Assembly (NCBI GenBank): GCA_947302675.1
Contig: CAMYWI010000042.1
Location: 1-8,640 of the forward strand
DNA: 8,640 nt
Origin: an uncultured Selenomonadales bacterium
GTDB lineage: Bacteria; Bacillota_C; Negativicutes; Selenomonadales; Selenomonadaceae
Reading direction: 5' to 3'
In this document: one piece after another, positions 4,454 through 8,640 of the stretch
Numbering within the stretch: position 1 is the stretch's first letter
Layout of the letters: every line of letters starts with the position of its first letter
Program-made: the position numbers and the translations under genes
Notes under the pieces: model-generated
What the model was told of the DNA's origin: nothing
What the model saw: only the letters and a program-made list of their open reading frames with translations
Database searches by the model: none

Positions 4454-7354
4454 ATGGATACTGCAGAAAACACAAAACTCAAACCTTATTTATCGCCGCT
4501 GAACGTGTGGGCGTTATCGTTCGGGTGCGCGGTCGGCTGGGGTGCGTTCGTCATGCCCGGCACAACTTTTTTGCCCATTGCCGGACCGCTCGGCACTGCG
4601 CTCGGTATGGCAATCGGCGGAATCATCATGTTGATTATCGGCTACAACTACCACTTTATGATGAATAAATATCCCGACGCGGGCGGCACTTATTCTTACG
4701 CCAAGAAAGCTCTCGGCTACGATCACGGCTTCTTGAGCTCGTGGTTTTTGATTCTCGTCTATATCGCAATCACTTGGGCGAACGCGATCGCCTTGCCCAT
4801 TATCTTTAGAAAATTTACGGGCGACATGTTTCAATTCGGCTTTCACTACACAATTGCGGGTTTCGACATTTATCTTGGCGAATCGCTGTTGAGTCTCGGT
4901 GCGCTGTGGATTTTCGGAGCCGTTTGCATGTACGGAGGCAAGTTGGCGGCATGGGTTCAAACAATCGCGGCGATAGTTTTATTCGGCGGCGTGCTGATAA
5001 GTATGGGCGCGGTCGTCGCGAGCGGCATTAACATTTTTGAAATCGCGCCCGCCTATCTGCCCGATACCGCGAGTTCTTTTGCGGCGGTCTTCGGGATTGT
5101 CGTCTTGGCTCCCTGGGCTTTCGTCGGCTTTGAATCAATCTCGCAGTCGGCGGAAGGTTTTACTTTCTCCGTCAAAAAAACTTTCACGATTTTAATCTGC
5201 GCGGTCGGCGCGGCGACGCTGGCTTACACTTTCCTTGCAATCTTGGCGGTCTCTTCCTTGCCGCCGAATTGCGAGACGTGGTTTGACTACATCAGCAACC
5301 TTGACAAGTACGAAGGCTACGCGGGAATGCCGACGATTTACGCAATGTATTCGCTCATGGGCGACACGGGCGTAATAATTTTGATAATGTCGGTTATGGG
5401 CGGCGTCATCACCGGTCTTGTCGGCAACTACATCGCCGCAAGCCGTCTGATTTACGCGCTGACCCGCGACGATTTACTTCCCGCGTGGTTCGGCAAGCTC
5501 AATGAAAACCGCTCGCCCAGAAACGCCGTCCTGTCTATTATGCTCCTGTCGTTGCCGATACCTTTTCTCGGACGCACGGCTATCGCTTGGATTATCGACG
5601 TGAACACAATCGGCGCGACAATCGATTACACCTACACTTCAATCGTTACGATAATCACGGCGCGGCAAATGGGCAAGACACTCCCGCACGTCACGGGCGT
5701 TATCGGCTGCGTCGTCTCGCTGATTTTCTTCCTGTACTTCATGGTTCCAAACGTCTGGACGGTCAGCGCAATGACTACGGAAAGTTATCTGATTCTGATT
5801 TGTTGGAGCATCGTCGGCTTTTTCTTCTTCCGCTACATTTTCCAGCGCGACAGCGAGCAACGGCGTTTCGGCAAGTCGACAATCTCTTGGATAGCGTTGC
5901 TGTTCCTGATTTTCTTTACGTCAATGCTTTGGGTGCGCGAGGCGACAAACGAGGCGGCGCAAACCGTCTTGGGCAACTTGAATACCTACTACAGAGAAGA
6001 ACTCAGCGAACACGGCATCCCACCGACCGAGATTGAAAAGAGAGACTCGAATTATTATCTTCAAAACCAAATGGAAATCGTCAGCGACTCCTTGACGCGC
6101 CACAACTTAATACAAATGCTCTTGATAACGATCTCGCTGTTTATCATGTTTAACATTTACAACTTGATGATGAAGCGCGAAAAGACTATGGAGCAGGAAA
6201 AATTTCAAGCGGAGCGTTCCAACAAGGCGAAGTCAACTTTTCTGTCGAACATGAGCCACGACATCCACACGCCAATGAACGCAATCATCGGCTACACGAA
6301 CTTAATTAAAAAGGAGCCGGGACTTCCGAAAAAGACGCGCGACTATCTCGACAAAATCGAGGCGTCGAACAATCACCTGCTCGCGCTGATAAATGACATA
6401 CTCGACATGAGCCGCATTGAGTCGGGGAAAATGGAACTCGACCCGCAAAAGTCAAACCTCGTCAAAGCACTCGGCGAAGTCAGAGATTTATTCGCGACGC
6501 AAATGGAGACAAAGGGCTTGACCTTCGCCGTCAATATCGAACACGTCATGAACAAGATCGTTATGTGCGACGTGCCGCGCCTTAATCGCGTCCTGCTAAA
6601 TCTGATAAGCAATGCGTTCAAGTTCACGCCGGCGGGCGGCTCGGTGACCGTGACACTTAAGCAAGTCGGCGGCAACGAGGAGAAAGGCTCCTACGAATTG
6701 CGCGTTAAGGATACGGGCATGGGCATGACGCCCGAATTTGCCAAGAAAGTTTTCGCGGCGTACGAGCGCGACAGGACTGTCAGCAACATTCAAGGCACGG
6801 GCTTAGGCATGAGCATTACCAAAAGCATTGTCGAGTTAATGGGCGGCACTATCGACGTTCAAACGGAGCTTGGCAAGGGCACGGAGTTTATCGTTAAGGT
6901 TGACTTCCCGATTGTCGACGAGCCGGAAGAGGTTGAGACTGAACAATCCGAAGCCGCGCGCGAAATTGATTTCAGCAAAGTTAAGTTGCTGTTGGTTGAA
7001 GATAATGAGGTCAACCGCGAGATTGCGTCTTTGATTTTGACGGAGTTTGGCTTTCAACTCGACACGGCGGAGAACGGCAAGATTGCTTACGAGAAAGTTG
7101 CGAACTCCAAGCCCGGCGACTTCGACGCGGTGTTAATGGATGTTCAAATGCCTGTGATGAACGGCTACGAGGCGACGAAAAAAATCCGCGAACTCACAAA
7201 CCCCAAGCTCGCGCAGATTCCGATTATCGCAATGACGGCGAACGCTTTCAGCGAAGACGTGCAGGCGGCAAAAGATGCTGGCATGGACAGCCACATTGCC
7301 AAGCCGCTCGACATTCAAAAGATGATTGAGACTTTGACGGAGGTTTTGAAATAA
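4454..7354 (+). CDS. APC-superfamily permease fused to hybrid histidine kinase and receiver (transceptor-like)
   Basis: A 966-residue membrane fusion. Residues 1-465 are a complete 12-helix APC amino-acid/polyamine permease, with the substrate-site loop GWGAFVMPGTT in helix 1. Helix 13 (476-493), a roughly 58-residue extracytoplasmic segment (494-551) and helix 14 (552-572) follow, then a charged linker likely to be a coiled coil (573-597). The kinase core has the H-box SHDIHTPMNAIIGY (phospho-acceptor His602), N-box NLISNAFKFTP (Asn716, Asn720), G1 DTGMGM (753-758) and G2 GTGLGM (781-786). The receiver (843-966) has Glu849/Asp850, phospho-acceptor Asp896 in LMDVQMP, Thr928 and Lys950. No key residue is missing; there is no PAS, HPt or DNA-binding domain. 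The open frame begins earlier, at TTG 4406, but ATG 4454 follows the promoter and AAAGGAG (15 bases, long). The stop overlaps the next start (TAATG). By analogy with Pseudomonas CbrA, a transporter-kinase fusion, it probably couples amino-acid transport or sensing to phosphorylation; ligand unknown. Confidence 0.93.
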   Translation: MDTAENTKLKPYLSPLNVWALSFGCAVGWGAFVMPGTTFLPIAGPLGTALGMAIGGIIMLIIGYNYHFMMNKYPDAGGTYSYAKKALGYDHGFLSSWFLILVYIAITWANAIALPIIFRKFTGDMFQFGFHYTIAGFDIYLGESLLSLGALWIFGAVCMYGGKLAAWVQTIAAIVLFGGVLISMGAVVASGINIFEIAPAYLPDTASSFAAVFGIVVLAPWAFVGFESISQSAEGFTFSVKKTFTILICAVGAATLAYTFLAILAVSSLPPNCETWFDYISNLDKYEGYAGMPTIYAMYSLMGDTGVIILIMSVMGGVITGLVGNYIAASRLIYALTRDDLLPAWFGKLNENRSPRNAVLSIMLLSLPIPFLGRTAIAWIIDVNTIGATIDYTYTSIVTIITARQMGKTLPHVTGVIGCVVSLIFFLYFMVPNVWTVSAMTTESYLILICWSIVGFFFFRYIFQRDSEQRRFGKSTISWIALLFLIFFTSMLWVREATNEAAQTVLGNLNTYYREELSEHGIPPTEIEKRDSNYYLQNQMEIVSDSLTRHNLIQMLLITISLFIMFNIYNLMMKREKTMEQEKFQAERSNKAKSTFLSNMSHDIHTPMNAIIGYTNLIKKEPGLPKKTRDYLDKIEASNNHLLALINDILDMSRIESGKMELDPQKSNLVKALGEVRDLFATQMETKGLTFAVNIEHVMNKIVMCDVPRLNRVLLNLISNAFKFTPAGGSVTVTLKQVGGNEEKGSYELRVKDTGMGMTPEFAKKVFAAYERDRTVSNIQGTGLGMSITKSIVELMGGTIDVQTELGKGTEFIVKVDFPIVDEPEEVETEQSEAAREIDFSKVKLLLVEDNEVNREIASLILTEFGFQLDTAENGKIAYEKVANSKPGDFDAVLMDVQMPVMNGYEATKKIRELTNPKLAQIPIIAMTANAFSEDVQAAKDAGMDSHIAKPLDIQKMIETLTEVLK

Positions 7355-7764
7355 TGTGGAATGAGGAATTAGGAATTAGAAATTTTTTGGTTGGCTTGAT
7401 TATGATTCTTGCAATGGCAATGAGCGGTTGCGGAGGAAAAGACTACGGGCACATGACGCACGAGGAGGCGCAAAGATTGATTGCGGCGGATCAAAATGTT
7501 ATCGTCTTGGACGTGCGCAAGCCCGACGAGTACGAGAAGAAACATATCGCCAACGCCGTCTTGCTCCCGATTGAAGAGTTGCGCGAAGGAAATTTTTCCA
7601 AGTTGCCCGATAAAGAGCAGACGATTTTGATTTACTGTTGGACGGGTCGCCGCGCAGAGGACGCCGCCGCAATTCTGGTCGAGAACGGCTACACAAAGGT
7701 TTATGAAATGGGCGGCATCGTCGATTGGAAAGGCTCGGTCGTCGGCACCGACATTAATAATTAG
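7354..7764 (+). CDS. Rhodanese-domain lipoprotein 1
   Basis: A 136-residue single-domain rhodanese with an N-terminal lipoprotein-like signal. A hydrophobic stretch (11-24) ends in AMSGC, giving lipidated Cys26, although Met rather than Leu occupies the -3 position. The rhodanese domain (about 34-133) has VLDVRKPDEYEKKHI (51-65) and an active-site loop YCWTGRRA with Cys95 and Arg100. Such domains bind sulfane sulfur as a persulfide on the cysteine; the donor and acceptor are unknown. The ATG overlaps the kinase stop (TAATG) with GGAGG ten bases upstream, so translation is coupled. The n-region is odd: MWNEELGIRN is encoded by a heptad repeat and has net negative charge, unlike a normal signal peptide or the MKKF start of its neighbour. 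TTG at 7387 is a possible alternative start. It would be tethered outside the cytoplasmic membrane. Confidence 0.88.
   Translation: MWNEELGIRNFLVGLIMILAMAMSGCGGKDYGHMTHEEAQRLIAADQNVIVLDVRKPDEYEKKHIANAVLLPIEELREGNFSKLPDKEQTILIYCWTGRRAEDAAAILVENGYTKVYEMGGIVDWKGSVVGTDINN
7358..7385 (+). repeat. GGAATKA heptad repeat, copy A
   Basis: Three uninterrupted 7-base units, GGAATGA, GGAATTA, GGAATTA (7358-7378), then a decayed GAAATTT. It lies two bases after the ATG of the first rhodanese gene and, if that start is right, encodes residues 2-10. It is the same family as the repeat at 7764-7791. Confidence 0.85.
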
Positions 7765-7791
7765 GAATTAGGAATGAGGAATGAGTAATGA
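7764..7791 (+). repeat. GGAATKA heptad repeat, copy B
   Basis: GGAATTA, GGAATGA, GGAATGA and a variant GTAATGA in unbroken 7-base register. It begins in the last base of the first rhodanese stop codon and runs into the second gene: the GAGG in the third unit is its Shine-Dalgarno and the variant fourth unit supplies its ATG. It thus fills the whole 23-base gap. Confidence 0.85.
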
Positions 7792-8255
7792 AGAAATTTT
7801 TATGCGCGTTGATGATTTTGCTTGCGGCAGTCTGCGCGGGCTGCGGCGTCAATAATCCTGCACAAGAACCCGCACCAAAACCTGTCGAACAAAAAAAGCC
7901 TGTCGAGGTCAGAAGAATTTCGCAGGAAGAGGCAATGAAAATCCTCGCGGAGGATCCCAACGCCAAGCTCTTGGATTGCCGCTTTCCAAAAGATTACGAG
8001 TTGCGGCATATTCCAAACGCAATTCATTATCCGCTTGAAGCGGCTGTCGCTGACAACTTCGAGAAAATTCCCAACAAGGACGACGTGCTCATCACCTACT
8101 GCGGCGACGGCAATCGCGGGAATTTGACGGCAAAAGTCCTTATCGAGAAGGGCTACACGAACGTCTACACAATGGGCGGCATTATCGATTGGGAAGGACC
8201 CGTTGAAGGCACCGCCGTTGAAGGCGACGCGCCGGAAAATAACAATGGTATGTAA
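7788..8255 (+). CDS. Rhodanese-domain lipoprotein 2
   Basis: A 155-residue paralog of the preceding gene. A classical signal peptide MKKFLCALMILLAAVCAGC ends with the lipidation candidate Cys19; Cys16 at the lipobox -3 position is unusual. A Pro/Lys-rich tether (22-40) leads to the rhodanese domain (about 43-143) with LLDCRFPKDYELRHIPNA (61-78) and active-site loop YCGDGNRG, Cys105 and Arg110. The tail is acidic. The two proteins share the pattern LD-R-DYE-HI-NA, NGYT/KGYT, VY-MGGI-DW and a final GT, which points to tandem duplication. Here the usual D-V-R is D-C-R, adding Cys64 near the active site. ATG 7788 has GAGG eight bases upstream, within the heptad repeat. A terminator follows nine bases after the stop. 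An exported sulfane-sulfur or persulfide role is inferred, not shown. Confidence 0.9.
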   Translation: MKKFLCALMILLAAVCAGCGVNNPAQEPAPKPVEQKKPVEVRRISQEEAMKILAEDPNAKLLDCRFPKDYELRHIPNAIHYPLEAAVADNFEKIPNKDDVLITYCGDGNRGNLTAKVLIEKGYTNVYTMGGIIDWEGPVEGTAVEGDAPENNNGM

Positions 8256-8263
8256 AAAAATTG

Positions 8264-8293
8264 GCGGCGAGCTTTTTAGCCCGTCGCTTTTTT
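8264..8293 (+). terminator. Rho-independent terminator ending the permease-kinase/rhodanese operon
   Basis: GCGGCGAGC (8264-8272) pairs with GCCCGTCGC (8279-8287), with one A-C mismatch and one G-T pair, around a TTTTTA loop. Six T follow immediately (8288-8293). It separates this operon from narG. Confidence 0.82.
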
Positions 8294-8319
8294 GTTGCCC
8301 AGTCAAAAATTTCTTTGCA

Positions 8320-8333
8320 GTGATATAAATCAC
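8320..8333 (+). promoter_or_regulatory. Crp/Fnr-family binding site upstream of narG
   Basis: GTGAT-ATAA-ATCAC is a perfect dyad: the TGAT-N4-ATCA core matches the Fnr consensus (TTGAT-N4-ATCAA) except the outer base of each arm. Read as a Crp site (TGTGA-N6-TCACA) it also mismatches at only one outer base. Its centre (8326.5) is 41.5 bp from the start site inferred from the -10 at 8356-8361, the class II activator position. Control of nar genes by an Fnr-like oxygen or nitrogen-oxide sensor is well known in other bacteria. Confidence 0.8.
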
Positions 8334-8355
8334 ATTGCGCCGAAAAAATTTTTGT

Positions 8356-8361
8356 TAAAAT
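8356..8361 (+). promoter_or_regulatory. narG promoter -10 element
   Basis: TAAAAT (five of six consensus bases) with the transcription start expected near 8368. There is no good -35 at the normal distance, as expected for an activator-dependent promoter with the Crp/Fnr site at -41.5. Confidence 0.65.
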
Positions 8362-8386
8362 TTCTTGTCAAAAGGAGAGTGATAGC

Positions 8387-8640
8387 GTGGGAAATATTTT
8401 TAAAAAGCTAAAGTATCTTAGCCCCCTCGAACGCGGCGACCACCAGCAGATAAATAAGGGCGGGCGCGAGTGGGAAAATATGTATCGCGACCGCTGGTCG
8501 TTCGATAAATGCGTTCGCTCGACGCACGGCGTAAATTGTACCGGCTCTTGCAGTTGGAATATTTACGTCAAGAACGGGCTGGTTGCGTGGGAAAATCAAG
8601 TGCACGATTACCCCGAAACTTCGCCCGAAATGCCCGACTT
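8387..8640 (+). CDS. narG: Respiratory nitrate reductase alpha subunit NarG (N-terminus, runs off right edge)
   Basis: Catalytic molybdenum bis-MGD subunit of membrane-bound nitrate reductase, reducing nitrate to nitrite with quinol-derived electrons delivered through NarH and NarI. The 84 visible residues show the family N-terminus: [11 protein letters not shown] (27-37), [14 protein letters not shown] (44-57) and [14 protein letters not shown] (58-71), close to what I recall of Escherichia coli NarG. His47, Cys51 and Cys55 are the first ligands of the FS0 [4Fe-4S] cluster; the His in place of the first Cys is diagnostic of NarG. The fourth ligand lies beyond the window. No twin-arginine export signal is present, fitting a cytoplasm-facing enzyme. 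The start is GTG with AGGAG nine bases upstream. Full proteins exceed 1,200 residues, so narH, narJ and narI probably follow. Expression is likely anaerobic through the Crp/Fnr site. Confidence 0.96.
   Translation, partial: MGNIFKKLKYLSPLERGDHQQINKGGREWENMYRDRWSFDKCVRSTHGVNCTGSCSWNIYVKNGLVAWENQVHDYPETSPEMPD

Noticed and set aside
4514..4960. 148-codon minus-strand open frame inside the permease gene
   Set aside because: Shadow of the permease domain with no recognisable motif and no ribosome binding site noted.
7358..7791. Heptad arrays as CRISPR or an insertion-sequence end
   Set aside because: Units are only 7 bases with no spacers, no associated cas or transposase gene, and no terminal inverted repeat.
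7800..8333. 177-codon minus-strand open frame
   Set aside because: Antisense to rhodanese lipoprotein 2 and runs across its terminator; no family features.

Overview
The window reads as chromosome of an anaerobic or facultatively anaerobic bacterium, most plausibly a Bacillota relative and perhaps a Negativicute. This placement is an inference from the gene families (a Met-gamma-lyase-like PLP enzyme, an AdhR-like MerR regulator, a Uma2 protein, DcuB, a membrane-type NarG, lipoproteins) and from strong AGGAGG-type ribosome binding sites with frequent TTG/GTG starts. No rRNA, tRNA, transposase or CRISPR array was seen. Coding density is high and no gene-free stretch exceeds 300 bases.

Left half (1-4324) is all on the minus strand. 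In transcription order it holds a Uma2-family nuclease-like protein, a Met-gamma-lyase/'aluminium resistance' family PLP enzyme, a low-molecular-weight tyrosine phosphatase and a NIF3/DUF34 dinuclear-metal protein. These four are tightly packed (8-nt overlap, 4-nt ATGA overlap, 13-nt gap) behind one promoter at 4347-4375. After a 71-nt gap comes a MerR-family regulator with its own 19-bp-spacer promoter and operator dyad, closed by a hairpin terminator. Then comes dcuB (anaerobic C4-dicarboxylate carrier), which runs off the left edge.

Right half (4389-8640) is on the plus strand. From a divergent promoter (TTTACT, 16 nt, TATAAT) an apparent three-gene operon starts. Its first gene encodes a 966-residue fusion of a complete APC-superfamily amino-acid permease with a histidine kinase core and a C-terminal receiver domain. 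It is followed, with a TAATG stop/start overlap and then a 23-nt gap, by two paralogous single-domain rhodanese lipoproteins. A hairpin terminator ends the unit. Next, a Crp/Fnr-type box centred exactly 41.5 bp upstream of the inferred start site drives narG (respiratory nitrate reductase alpha subunit), of which only the N-terminus is present.

How the genes fit together: both ends of the window are anaerobic respiration genes (DcuB for fumarate/succinate exchange, NarG for nitrate). The most unusual item is the permease-kinase-receiver 'transceptor' co-transcribed with two exported rhodaneses. It looks like a transport-coupled sensor of an amino acid or sulfur compound, but its ligand and output partner cannot be read from this window. 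A second oddity is a GGAATKA heptad repeat sitting exactly across the translation starts of both rhodanese genes.
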